Source: Sipunculus nudus (Eukaryota; Annelida; Sipuncula; Golfingiida; Sipunculidae). Taken from it: a stretch of DNA of 64,000 nt. Within the stretch, counting starts at the first letter, position 1. Every line of letters starts with the position of its first letter. Made by a program: the position numbers and the translations under genes. Location of the stretch: assembly GCA_026874595.1 (NCBI GenBank), contig CM049318.1, forward strand, positions 5,163,741 to 5,227,740. Reading direction: 5' to 3'. The notes beneath the pieces are model-generated. The model searched no databases. It saw only the letters and a list, made by a program, of their open reading frames with translations, and was not told the DNA's origin. Shown piece after piece: positions 22,810 through 35,974 of this stretch.

Positions 22810-23380
22810 GCTGATGATTTCGGAGGAAACTAAGTAATAAAGAAGATAAAAAAGTCGATCAAATCGATCAAAGACAAACATGAATATCAGGTTCAAATCT
22901 GTGACCTATTGTAATATAATCCACAAAGATCGGGGTTTGAAAATTTAACATACTTCATATCCAGCACGAAAACGTACAGTAGAGAGAAAAAAAATGTATG
23001 GTGTTATAAACGGTTATACAATTATTAATGGTTATAAAAGTCCATCCAAAATGCTTATAAGGCTAGCAAGGATCACATAAGTTTCATAAACAGTCAGATT
23101 TTGATGAGATTAACAACATTTATATAACGTTACTTAGTCGATCGGGGAATCTGTCTTTCATTTAGCAACATATCTATGAAAGGAGTGTCAATCTTACCAT
23201 TGTAACTTACATAACTATCGCTTCGTATGGACAAGAGGATGAGGTTTGGACCTAAATAAGATATGTTTATATGTTTAAATATCACTTTGTCCACAGCAGT
23301 GACCAGATGACCAGTCTCTTTTTAATAAATAAAACATCAAATTGGGTTATTTTATTATGTTACAGGTGCTCTTTTTATTG

Positions 23381-24026
23381 TGTGACACGGGCGTAGCTCC
23401 TGTTGTGGCACTCGTGTCTGGCCGCATGTTGCATTTTATGTTTAATCAGTACTGGTTGGACGTTGTCACGTGAGCCTTGGCTTTCACGCCTGGTCGTGGG
23501 TCACGTGATGAGCATGGTGTGTAGAGACACAAGGTTATGTCTTTCTAGAGAATTCCTGAAACGCGTGTTGTGCAAGACCTTATAGACTGCTGGAGAAGTG
23601 GAAAATTCCCGGCTTGGGGTGTGAAGGTTTATAAAGGGGCTGTTTTTTAGAACCAGGGGGCAGACAGCAGAGCAGATTCCAGCGGAAAAAAAAGCGTGTG
23701 TCAGATTCTAAGACCTAATCCGACGAATGCAGCAATTATACATTTTCAAAAACTTTCTTCTGGATTTTATGCATTTGGACTTCAGTTGGAGTTTACATTT
23801 AAAGGACTTGTTGTGGTGACTGTATTGGTATCCAGGTACTGTACCATTATCTTTCTGTGTGATTGTATTTACTTGTTGCTATAACGCTGTTTTACTGTAT
23901 AATTGTATTGATTTAGTGTATTGTATTGTTAGGGTTGTTTTAAGAATAAATTAAAGTTATTTGTTGACAAAAAACCGTTGATTCTTTTTTCATTTCCCTA
24001 GACATTTCACGCTGCCTAGTGTTACA
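23381..24026 (+). mobile_element. Solo-LTR-like insertion upstream of gene B
   Basis: Starts TGTGACACGGGC and ends CTAGTGTTACA, the TG...CA ends expected of an LTR. Inside are a TATA box (TATAAAGG at 23,630) and, 315 bases later, AATAAA at 23,945, the order found in LTR promoters and polyadenylation regions. The matching upstream region of gene D (about 45,130-45,180, inverted) lacks the segment. No clear target-site duplication was seen and no internal retrovirus-like coding region is present. The actual inserted stretch may be slightly longer (23,350-24,100). Confidence 0.5.
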
Positions 24027-24227
24027 GAATCTGATTTTTTTCCATTACAAAATTTGTGTTCATACATGATCTGTTTATATTAGGTTCCGTAACAATTATA
24101 AAACCCAGTACATTTTATAAGGAAAGGCGAAACTACCATCAGTCATGATAGGTTATTGTACATTGTGTAGCAGAAGCTATTCATAGATCAGTTATAGATA
24201 TACAACATAAATATACACAGAAAAAGT

Positions 24228-24292
24228 CGGATTACTCTGTATGGGAATCGAACCGCTGACCTTACGCTTAAGCTCACAGGGGATCCCCACTT
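24228..24292 (-). repeat. tRNA-like repeat, copy upstream of gene B
   Basis: On the minus strand the sequence reads a D-arm-like 'tgtgagctta', then the B box GGTTCGATTCCC in a T-arm. It corresponds to the copy at 44,939-45,018. The anticodon arm does not pair well, so this looks like a SINE head or tRNA relic, not a working tRNA gene. Confidence 0.5.
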
Positions 24293-24934
24293 CCTCTGTC
24301 TATTGGAAAACTTTCATAGGAACCATCGAAAGTCGATGCAGGGACCTCAGAGTACTTACATGGTACATGTGTCGACACAGCAACTTCCCATGCACAGTGA
24401 TCTGTGTATTCATGATCTGTATCTATATACAATGAACCAGCCTGGTTATTTATACATCTGTATAAATCAATTTGTCAACTGGTGATCCAAAGGAGGGATT
24501 AAGAGCTCTCACGGTGTTATAAAACCATTCAATACTAATATATTGACTTGAGTGGCAACTTCCAAACCCTTATCGAAATTTATATGAAGTCCATAGTTCT
24601 TGCCAGATATCTTATATTTTGGACATGTGTTATAAAGCTTTACAATACAACTATGAATCATCGAAGTATAAAACAAATTCATATTTTTTTCTCAATTTTC
24701 TCTCCATGTACCATGTAAAATTTCAAATGCTTCATGATAAAACCTAAATATATAAAATATTTCCAGATTGTAGCTGTTATATGTTGGAACAATGAAAAGT
24801 CGCTGGACAAAAAGGCATTCAGATGCTTACATTTTTACATACGACCTAATGTTAAGATTGACGTTATTTTGAAAGAGCAGAAAATATATATTATTGTATC
24901 CTTTATATAAGAACATTACAAATAGCGGCTTTCG

Positions 24935-25215
24935 GTCAGCAGAGCGGGTATGAGGGCTTACCTCCAGTAGATCAGTTAAGTAAAATTTCTTTCATTAGAG
25001 CGGATATGGGGGCTTACTTTCATTAGAAAAGGCTTACGACTAACATTTAGTAGAGCAGGCATGGGCTTAATTTAAGTAGAGCGGGTATATGGGCTTAGGT
25101 TTTTTAGTTGAGCGGACATGGACGTTACTTTCAGGAGAGCGGATATGTGGACTTTCTTTGGTAAGAGTTGGTGTGTGGGCTTATTTTATGTGGTCTTTCC
25201 TTCAGGAGAGCCAGT
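24935..25215 (+). repeat. Degenerate GAGCGGGYATG minisatellite, gene B side
   Basis: About eight irregular units built on 'agagcgggtatg..ggcttac', spaced about 30-45 bases apart. The reverse complement of the same unit is at 44,190-44,310 and again at 42,600-42,790. It marks the outer edge of the B arm of the inverted duplication. Confidence 0.7.
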
Positions 25216-25249
25216 ATGCGACCTCACAGTCACTAGGCAAAGAAAGATT

Positions 25250-26660
25250 TGTTTATCAGAGCATTTTTATTGGTATTTAAAATAGAAAATATAAATACTG
25301 TAATAAGTACTGTAATGATGAGGAAAATTTACTTGTGTAGGGCCTACGTTTATTTTGTTAATTGCACGGTCAGATATGCCCTGTCAGTGACCATACAATA
25401 CAATAATATACACTTACTTTAAGTCGGTATGACGTCTTAACACCGATGTGTTTCATTTGATATCAAAAGGCCACACACATCACTTGCATTCTGGGAATTT
25501 TAACGGGGGTTGATATAAAAAGACTTGAGGTGACATACCTTTATTGACCCTTTTTCACTTAAAAAAGCATAAATCATACACAACACAGGACTTAAAATAG
25601 TTTACAGGCAAAGCGGTATGCGCTTCTTTAATAGTGCTATTTATCAGGCGCCACTTGACTGTTTGTTGTCGCTTATGGTTAGACTGACGTAACGGCCTGC
25701 CTAGTAATTTTCTGTACGGATTTGACAGGACAGAGTTGAAGCCAAAACCGCACTTCAAGACCCTGGTAAATATTGCTGAAAGCAACAGGGCAGTTACCCA
25801 TTATTGTATCTAGTAATGAATATTTTAAGATTTTTTGTTACACTTGTTTTGTCAATTTAGAGCGATTACGAGCGGAACAGTGAACCAGCTAGTAAATGAT
25901 GTTTAAATTCTATGAATTGATCAGCGCAGTAGTGCCATCTAATCGCGAAAAGTTATCACACGTCTTTCTGAATTGAATTGAGTAGTGAATTGTCCTAGGA
26001 GCTAAATAAAGTCAGAAATGTGCCGGAAACAGGGTAGATATATTTTTAAATGGACAGAGTGGAAAACATTACAAAGAGGGCTGCATAAAATCTAGGAAAC
26101 TCAACGAATTTAAAAAAAAATATATATATTTTTATTAAATTAAACTGTACAATGTACGTAGCAACGTACGGTTATAAGCCTGCAGGCTCAAGGGAATCTT
26201 TAATAAACATAATTCATTCAAAAATTCTGTTTTATTCTTTGTGATCACATATTTTTTTTTAACCAGCGATGTGAGTACTCTTTCTCTATTATTTTTAAAA
26301 CATAATATCACATGTAATTCACATTGTAAATCCCTGCAAGTGATCTCCTCCACACACACATAAAACATGTAACGCACGCACGAGATTCGTACGACTGACA
26401 TCTGATTTTTGCAGAAGGGCTGTAACCTACAGAACCGTTAGATCAGATGATTTTTGTGTTATTGTTTAATTAAATATGACCATGAAACATGGAGTGAAGC
26501 AAAACTTACAGGCAATGCAGCGGTAAAATACTACCAACGTGTGAACGCAGTTATCATGTTTACACGTCTAACATGAACGAGGGAGTATAAAGAGTTTTTT
26601 TGTTACATAAAAACGGTGCACATAACAGCCTCTGCAGAAACAAGTAAAATCATCCTGCCT
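25250..26660. other. No gene recognised
   Basis: Intergenic DNA beyond the B arm. Open frames of 76 and 88 codons on the minus strand lack any known domain. Confidence 0.55.
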
Positions 26661-26679
26661 CCAACCATGCACCACCGGC

Positions 26680-27400
26680 TACATATTTCTGCCTGATGGA
26701 CGTAGGTGCAGCCCTAGGCAGTATTTCCGACGAACGGCTTGGCTATGGTCATCGAGCCCCTTGCTTGCTGTTGGTGTCTTAATCACCAGGCCAGGGATAT
26801 ATGTGTCCGGGGAATCTTTCCTGGCATGCAGGTCATACCACTGTCGGCTGCGCGCAGCGTCTTTTCCTGGCCTGCCGACTGCGGTGATACAAACGACGCC
26901 GTTCTGACTTTTGTTGCATCCTGACAAAGCAGCGGAAAGCAGGGAGACGATGGTTTGTAACATTTATACACCATGCGTACACAATGACGCCACAAATAGA
27001 GCCGGGGTTTATCCTGTGATCACGTTTGTTTACATGTAATCAATAACAATAATCAATTAAAAAAATCAACCAAAACAACGTCCCAGAAAGTCTGAAGGTT
27101 CACCAGGTTCGGCCCGTTGAGAGTGCGAATGAGAGTTCATTCAACACCTGCAATTAACCATAGGGCATTCGAGATTTGTGTCGTCAGCTGGCCATTTTAT
27201 TTCCGATTGTTAGGTACGTAATATTTAGTAACTCGATATTGACAGTGTGAATATCGAAACGGTCTGGATGGGCATATCAAGTAGCTTATTTCGAAATAAT
27301 TTTTGCATCTTTCGATAGGCTCAGGATAGAGCAGAAATAATATGATACCATATAAAAATTTATGTTTCAATATAACGTTACAAGTCAAAAGAGATAAAGG
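26680..27400 (-). pseudogene. Unknown repeated element, decayed copy P1
   Basis: Aligns by eye with 30,240-31,400 on the same strand. Shared blocks include 'catattatttctgct', 'cgacgacgcaaatcccgaat' (partly decayed here) and 'gggccgaacct'. A 94-codon open frame (26,679-26,963, minus) follows in the part beyond the match. The family is not recognised. Confidence 0.45.
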
Positions 27401-27419
27401 TTAATGATACTATAACATG

Positions 27420-30235
27420 ACACTAACAGAAAATTCGCAATGCTCACACGTGAATTCCAGAAGAACCAGAGAGAGGGAAGCCCCTCCCAAGGGTGAAAAA
27501 GTTGCATTATCTTTGGACAAGTGTAGGCCCATGTTAATTTCATTGATACCTGTCTTAAATATCACATATTCTTTGCTGTGAAAATAGAAAAAATGTAAAG
27601 ATACACAAATGAATAATGTCCTGGTAGTATTTCAAAACCAGTGCACTTATATTGAATTTATTTTCCTATTAAAACAGCCAACTATACATGGGCAGCATTT
27701 GGTAGGGGACATGCCCCCCCCCCTCTACATTTTATCAACAAGGGTAGATATACGATGATTATATCCTCACACATTTTGCCAATTAAAATAACGTTATTTT
27801 GCCATAAGAAATAGGATCTACTATTGAAATCCTTTAAATATGATGTATTATTTACAATGCATCATAGTACTGAGAGTTTCTCAGATGTCAATGGACTGCA
27901 TTCTTTCAGGAATGACCACCCCGTTTACATGACATAGTGGAACCCAGCCATTAAACGCACACATTAAATAGTTCATGCAGGTTTTATGGATTCAAATCAG
28001 ATTTTTTTATTGCAAAATAACCAATGGTCGATCCAGGGGAGAGGGGGGCCTCCCCAGCCTCATAGAACTTTAGGGCAAAGGTTTTTACTTGTATTTTTAA
28101 GCAAGAAAAACTGAATATTCCGATAATTAATATACCTATACCCAAATTGCTTCAAACTGCTTATTTTTTCATGTAAATTGTACAAAGTTTCCACACCTCG
28201 GGGAGATGAACCCCCACCCCCTTCGGCCAAGACAGTAAATAGACCGTCGCTCTATAATCTACGCACTATTATCATATAATGAACGCCCCCCCCCCCCCTT
28301 ACTTCCCCATTGGATTCTTGATCCTCCACAGATGACATTATTTATATTATTTATAGTGAGAAATTGTGTGTGTGTGTGTGCGTGTGCGTGTCGGTCTGGG
28401 GAATTGGAAGCCCCCCCCCCCCCCCCCACACACACACACTCCAGGGGAAGTTGCGCCCCTGCTACTATCCATCACTTTTAAACCAGGTGAAAAAAATTAC
28501 ATTCTCTGAGATTGTGTGAAGAAGTCAGTAATTTTGTTTTTGGTCATTCTGATCTTCTCAACCAATACATATATATATATACAGGCTGTACACAGGCTCA
28601 AAATCTAGGTAAGCTACTCGTGAGAAATAGTTTGCCCAAGCTGTTCTTGTGCTGTTGTGACTTTAACCTACGATCAAGAAGCAACAAGCGTGCTAGCTCA
28701 GAACACTGGTCAAATTTGTAATTTTGTTTTCAAAATATAAAGCCACGGTTTCTATTTAATTTTTACTATGCATAGAGTTAGGCCTTATTCGCGTAAGGGT
28801 TGACAATCACTGCGTTTGGAAATGTGTCTACTCGATCAAATTATTAAGATTAATTAAAAATCAGGCGAGGATTGAACATCACTCACTGAAGTTACCTGAA
28901 CCAATCACAGCATCTGGTATTTATTGACTAACCGCAAGAACTGTCGTGCCCCATGCATAACACGACACGACCTATGCATGAGCAGCAACGTCCAATGAGG
29001 ATTTTGTTTGGTCCATCATAACTACTAGAGAATGTCATCCTATACTGTTACTAAATTGAAAGAGTTTTAACTAGTGCCTGAGCCTTACAAGTACAACTTT
29101 GCGAGCTTATTTTGCAAAACGTTTAGGCACGCCCTGTTATTTTACAAAATTGGGTGTCCCCTTAAAACTGTTGAATAGATTTAAGGTGGCACGACTGGTC
29201 CCCCCACCTGACCTGACTTTGTTTCAGTTTTTCCTTTGCATGGAACAATCTAATGCTTTAATACCCCCTAAAGTATACATTTTCTGAAAGCTAAGAAAAT
29301 TGTCTATAGTTAGGTGATAATAAACTTTGTTTCCGAGGAACAGGTTTGAATTTGTAAGAATTTTAATTTAATTTTAATTTTTAACAAAAAAAATCGTTTA
29401 TTTCAGCACAACTTAAGCAGATACAGAAAATCCCCCTTAAATAAATCGAGAATTTAGATAATAATCCCCAGGCGTTTTTTTATTTAGTGAGTTAAGTTTA
29501 AAAATTACGATTTTACAGAGTATTTAATTTTGAAATCTTCACATATCATTTCATTTTTTACTTTTACCTCAATAAAATCCTTCAAATTTAGTATAGGCGT
29601 TAAATAAAAAAAAAACGCTTTTTAGAAGACATATTAACAATTATATATCTCAAAGATGGTATGTTTCGGACAAGTGATTACTGGGAAATAACGCTCTAAA
29701 GATAAGGTGTTCAGGTGAAATGATGTTTCGAGAAAATGGCCAAAAACTATATTCGTAGAGATCATTCGTCCTACACACGTAACTAACCACAACTACGTTA
29801 AGACGGTGGTTCCTATCAAACCATGATATAATAACATGGATTAAGTGACTAATTTGCTTTAAAAACGTATTAAAACGATAAAAGTTTGACCTGTCACACC
29901 AGCGACTTGTCAAACACCACGTGCATGGACTTCAGTTTTGGCCGAGTGCTGGGACCCGCTGCAGAACAGGTGCATCACCGGGCCTAATAGGTAACCGCGT
30001 GTTTACACAGGAACTAGGGGAGCGGGATTTATGGGCATTCAAGGAGAACGAAGATTGATTTACTTATCACGGTTTACAACCTTTATAGGTATTTAGGGGT
30101 TGACAATAGAGACGAGTTTATATCGATCATACAAATCTTGCATACACATACAAGTCATATGTGAAATCTGGACTTATTGTTTATTGGAGGGAATAATAGG
30201 AAGACTGTGGTTTGTCACTTTCATACATCATGCAC
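27420..30235. other. No gene recognised; poly-C tracts
   Basis: Contains homopolymer C runs at about 27,714-27,723, 28,286-28,298 and 28,411-28,428 and a (GT)n stretch at 28,367-28,391. The words 'aggtggcacgactggtc' at 29,185 recur inverted at about 31,815, which suggests another dispersed repeat. No exon-like structure seen. Confidence 0.5.
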
Positions 30236-30239
30236 ACAC

Positions 30240-31419
30240 ATTCAAGTCACAGAAGGACCCCGATTATCTTATAAGAAGGTTTATTTACATGGAATCTATA
30301 AATGGCAACAAATTAAACAATCAACAAATAACAGCGTCCAAGGAGGTCTGGAGGTTCACGGCGGAGGCCCCCTGAAAAATAAAACGCATAATAAACCAGA
30401 TATGTATATTTTGATCAAACATTTAATAAATTATATATATATGAATGTATATATATATATTTACAAGCGCTAGAAGTAAGGTTTATATTTTAATATATGC
30501 AAAATAAACGTGAATATACAATTACTAATTATATAGTTAATACATCCTTGACCCTCATTGTTTACACACTTTAGTTTTATAAACCGTTTATATGCTCCGT
30601 TTAGTGCGTAACATTATATATTTCAACACTATTACATACTGGACGTATTTCGCCTTTCACTTGCCCAGGATACATGGCTCTAACGTATGCCAGAACCACA
30701 GGCGGCAGAGCGTATTGTGCACCTTCAGGACCAACCTCGTCACGCTTGAGTAAAATTCAAAACAACGAGTCAATTATATACATTTCGCTGAAATAAGCAG
30801 CTACATATCTCAATATCTCTCACATCGCTCACGGCTCATAATGATATTATATGATATTGAATATAGTGACACTGAGTCTCTTCTAAATAAAATTTTGTTC
30901 TATTTATAAATAAACTTACCTTCAGTTCTCAACAGTTCCTTCACGACAGATCGCACATACAACAGCGGCTGACAATAGCGCGTATAGTTGATAACACTGC
31001 CAAAGTCGATAGGTGTCGGCCTCCGGTTTTCCTTCATGCGTAAACGTAGAGATGCCGTCATCTGACGATTCATCGTCGCTGGCCATCAGTTTGATCTCGG
31101 AAGTAGGTTCGGCCCGCTGAGACTTCTTGATATCATTCAACTGCTGCAGTTTTTCAAGTGGCATTCGGGATTTGCGTCGTCGGCCCATCGTAGTTTCGTT
31201 TGGTAGTGGCGTAATATTTATTTGTTGCGGTGTTGACAGTATGAATATCATAGACGTTATGGTTGGGATATGAAGCAGCTTTTTATAAAGTAATTTTACG
31301 TATCTATCGATTGGCTTACGATATAGCAGAAATAATATGATGTCAAGTGAAAATTTGTGTTTCGACGTAACATACCCGAAAAAAGACAGAAAGGCCAATG
31401 ACACCAACAGATCATTCAC
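30240..31419 (-). pseudogene. Unknown repeated element, better-kept copy P2
   Basis: The minus-strand frame 31,419-30,922 is open for 165 codons. A likely internal start at 31,188 gives MGRRRKSRMPLEKLQQL, a basic then helical stretch, followed by an acidic DDESSDD patch and ending CAICREGTVEN. A GTAAGT donor lies 2 bases after the stop. About 160 bases further on, after a possible acceptor, another open stretch reads RDEVGPEGAQYALPPVVLA. This could be a small spliced gene or, since P1 is a paralogous wreck, a transposon-derived ORF. I do not recognise the family. Confidence 0.4.
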
Positions 31420-31429
31420 AAGGACGGGT

Positions 31430-32815
31430 TTGTTTGCACACTAATTAGCTAGAGTTACGGTTGTTCTCCAACGCTTATCAGTTGTATGCTCAGCTAATTA
31501 GATTGGGCTATCAAACGTCGAACGTCAGTTCGTGCCACGGAGGTACTTGGCCCATGCATTAATTAAACACTTGCACCTCGCGATTGGCTGCATGACCCAG
31601 GTGATGGCTGGGGGCAGAGTGATTGACAGGCCTGTGGCAGGGCTGTAGTTAGTTTACAAACACCCTGTCATAACATCTTGGTGTTTACTGAATAGAAATC
31701 ACCCTTTTCCACAAAATGCACCAGGCGACCCAAAATGTGTTCAGCCGCATTAGATCCGCCCAGTATTCAATATTACGTATACCTTTTATTGAAAAAACAC
31801 CAATTTTTAGGATTTTGACCAGTCGTGCCACCTTAGGGGAGGGGGGGGGGGGGGGAGCGCCTATTGCGCCTCCTAAAGACGCCCCTGCAGGTCCACATAA
31901 TATTTTAATGGGATCTTTCAAAAAACTTCATGGAAATCGGTTCTGTGATTTCCCCCGTCGTCCTGCTCACAGCCGTACAAGCAAGCCAAAAACGAAGAAA
32001 CTGGGGTGAAAACATAACCTCCGTTTTTATTGTCATAAATGTGCTTTTAGTTCAGTACAGGGCAGTCTTTTAAGCTTGGTACAAGTAACATTATGATGTG
32101 CATCAACAGTAAAAAAAATTGAATAGTCTTTGTATAATATATGTAAAATAATGGCTTTCACAATTGTGGAGAGTGCAAGACGTTCAGCAAAAAGGGTGTC
32201 TCATTGGAGATAGGAGTAGCTCAATTGAGTCCGTACTAGTAATAAAGTTTACTTTGCTCTGCAAGAACAAATGCTTCGACCTGTTTTAAGGCTTTGGTCA
32301 AGTTAAAAGCATAAGTAGGAGTGTGGGCAGCTCGGCCTTAGAGCCAGGTATCCAGGCGTCTGTTGAGATGCTTGAACCAAAAGACCGAGTGTCCGACAGA
32401 GAAATCGAGCGTCGAAGCCCTGTAAATAACCGGAAAATAACTACGTGTGGTAACATGTGTGAGTTTCAGATTCAAACCACATCATGTAGAGCATCATTAC
32501 ATCCAGTTTCTCTTTGAATGGTAGGGAAATTCTACATTATTGTAACTATGTGTCCGCGGGTGCTTCATCAAACCACATATATAGATAATGATAGATAATG
32601 GTATATATGTAGGTATATATAATTATATATATATGTGTGTGTGTCAACATTTTTTGTGTGTGTATGCATATTATGTGTATACTGACCTATGCATGTATGT
32701 ACATGGACCTTGAGTCTGAAATAATGCATTATCTTTATCTAATGGTTGTTTTAACAGTTGGCTTTACACAAACAATACCTCACTGAAGTTGCTCAAGTCC
32801 ATGTCGTCGCTTGAT
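31430..32815. other. No gene recognised; poly-G tract
   Basis: Intergenic, between P2 and gene C. Contains a G-rich run at 31,837-31,856 and short (TA)n/(GT)n runs at 32,600-32,645. Confidence 0.5.
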
Positions 32816-32819
32816 TGTA

Positions 32820-32905
32820 TTATTCTGCCTTGAAGTCTGAATCCAAGTCGTTCCGTTTCTCCGGCACCATCCAGAGTAATTGTTGTAGGAACATTGTGAG
32901 CGCAT
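32820..32905 (-). CDS. Gene C exon 10, terminal
   Basis: 86 bases, acceptor 'cctttcag'. Encodes DALTMFLQQLLWMVPEKRND...KAE and TAA. One codon longer than in B and D. Confidence 0.9.
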
Positions 32906-35900
32906 CTGAAAGGAAATTATTTAGATTCCATGTATGTCCTTGCCTTATGTGTTTAAGATCAACGGAAAATAAGAGATTTTTTCTCTCCGGGTGTCTTTTG
33001 CTTTATTTAGTAGAAAAGTACATACTAAGTGTTAAATAAAATCAAAATGTGCAAGTGTTACGTCCCAATTATGAAATGCGCTTGCACAAGAACGTATAAA
33101 TACTGAAAAGAACCCGTTCACATAAAACTCAATGAAAGCAATGTAAAAAAAACTTTACTATAATAGCAATATTAGCCTATTTAATCTATCTATGTATTTA
33201 AGCTTACTATGTATTAAAGTTATCTATGTATTTAACCTATCTATGTATCCTTTAAAATATTAAAAATGTTACCCATAGGCTTCTTCACATAGTGTGAGCG
33301 GCTGAGTAGGTACTTGTTCAGCAGATAAACGGGGAAGGCCGAGAAGTACACGATCAGTCCCAAACCATAAACAAGCGGTGATCGGGTGAAAGCGAGAATC
33401 ATCATCGCTACTAATAACAGAAGTACTATCACCGGGATAACCATAGGCACCTGTAAAAGGAAACAAAATAAGACACAACCGGCAAGTGCAGAATTGATAA
33501 TCTAGCAAGATTAATCTACCAAACCTTAGTTATCGTGTACATTATTATATCAGACGAAGAACAAATAACATTACGTAAATTATTTTTGTATTCATCTTTT
33601 GATATGGAGTTATTTTATTTCTTAACTACCCTCATCAGTAGTAAAAGTATACTTTAAAATGACCACAGGTTATAATTTCTTTACATGTCATATTGGTATT
33701 TATAATTGCTACATATACCTTGAATGATCTTTTTGCGTCCGGTTTCTTCCATCGGAAGTAGAACCAGGAAGCGACGGTCAAGATGTTGGAGAACTGTGAT
33801 ACAAACGTACTGTATGATATGATGTCGTAAATGTTCCTTGCCGGCAGATAACAAAATCCGATCATCAGCTACGATTGTAGAAACAAAAGGAAGACCATGA
33901 ACCATATGATTATTCAACAAACCTGAGATAATGGACTGTATTCATTCATACCATATTCAGCTTTCTGCGTAGCCGTTAGTACACGACTTGGTAGGCACTT
34001 ATATTGGGCTTGTAATCCTAACTTGAGTCGTGATACAAGCCATATGGATAATTGCATTGACCTAGTGTTCAATCATGTCGCATTCATATCGTAATAAGCA
34101 GACTTTAATCTTAATATTAGGCTACGAATTATGAATTAACACAAAAGAATACATATGAACTCACAACCTAAACTGAAACCCCCTCTCTATAGTAACGAGT
34201 CATTTCCTGTGTCGCGCACAAGTTGGCTGCCGTCCAGTAACCGTGCAAGTCATGCCTTTTTTCATGCAGTCAGAAATTCAACAAACATGCAGAGAGATTT
34301 ACCAATATGCTGGGTCAGAGAGAAAATTTCTCGCTTATGGTAGGTGTTGTTAGAAGGTATAATACAAAGGCTAACGATTGCTTTGGTTTAGTTCAAGTGA
34401 CAGCATACTTGTAGGCCATTTGGCTTTGTCATAAATAAAGAAATATTTGCATCCTCACAAAGCCTTAAAATGCGTTCCTCGTTGAAGGATAGTTAACAGC
34501 ACTCTGACAGCCAGTAGTGTTGGTCGTAGACCCTCTTATGAAGAAGGGCCTAAATGCTGCTATTTTCTGGGGCACCCGCATTTTTCAAAACATGCTTATA
34601 AAATAAATAACACCATTGTATGGACATTTATCCTGAGGAACTGAGGAACTATAACAGACAGTAAATAAAACCGGAGTAAACAGAATTATTCTCCTTACCA
34701 CAGCATTATATTCAATGAAAAGAGTAATTATGGACAGGAATAAATAATTGGTATCCCTGGCTAGTATGGAACTGGATCAAAGATTAATCTGGACATGTTT
34801 ATATTTTTTATACTCACGAGAAATATAATCGGTGTAACAGGGCTATTTCGGTCAGCATTTAACATGCTTAACACACGCGGTAGAGACTCCTCGCGGCTCA
34901 TACTGAACAGCATTCTAAAATGATGGAAAACTGGAGTACAAGCAGTTGCAAATAGCAGTTCCGAAGAAACCAAATTCATAATTGTGATTACAAAATACGT
35001 CAATACGTGACCCTCTGAAATTACACTGCTAATAAAATGTATACAAAAGGAATAATAATTATGTCACAAAACCTACCTTGCCCCTCCGAATAGATATGTG
35101 TGTACGTAACCGATGGTGGATAAAGCAACGAACACAGATGTTATCCACGAAGCAGAACCAAGAGTTCTCTCCCCGAACGTCTTCAAAAAATACAAAAAAA
35201 TGCCTCGTTTAGCGCAGTGTCTGGACTATGGCACTCTCGAATAGGCTACTTTTACCTGTCATGTTATAATATCCTGGCTGTAAACCTGGTATATATCTTC
35301 CAGGCAATAGGATCGGGTCTACATTTACAAATTCATACTGTGGCTTGTTCAGTACAAAGAGAAAGCTATTGTTATTGCCTTGACATACGATATACACGTA
35401 TGCATGCGCGGTAGGTATATAGACAAAACAATAAGTTATTTAAATCTTCAAGGCATGTTTGTCTACATTGGATTGAGAGTATGGTCATATACCTTCATGG
35501 AATGCATATGGAATGGGCTTAATACCTGAAATAGCAAAACACCGACACTAAAGATGTCAGATACTGAGTATTGCTGAGGGGAGCATTTCACAGGAGTGAG
35601 GACAGACGGTATCGTGTTTCGCAATAAAATAATTCCTTGTGTGTCACTTACTATACACCGTAAAATCAGCGTGTCTTTAAGTAGTTTCTAATGACATAAA
35701 AAAGGAAGCATTTGACGTTTATGTATACTCGACCAAGAGAAGGACAGAATCAGTGCAACCATTGCAAAGATATAAAAAAAGTAAAGAATATATTAGTTAC
35801 CAGTACTACACCAGGTGACGCCACCAGTTCCTGGACCGTCATCACAGTGAAATAGGCAATGTTTGTCAATATATAGATGGCAGTTATTGCACTTAAGGAT

Positions 35901-35937
35901 GAAATGCAAACAAGCGGCAAGTTTCTGTTTGAAATAT

Positions 35938-35974
<37 letters not shown>

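Noticed and set aside
22809-22896. Upstream ATG of gene B at 22,896
   Set aside because: It would add a hydrophobic leader absent from C and D. The ATG at 22,809 aligns with the other two genes.
30918-31188. Firm protein-coding gene call for the MGRRRK frame
   Set aside because: The stop lies just before the donor, the downstream open stretch does not join in phase, and a decayed paralogue is nearby. It is kept only as an unknown element.
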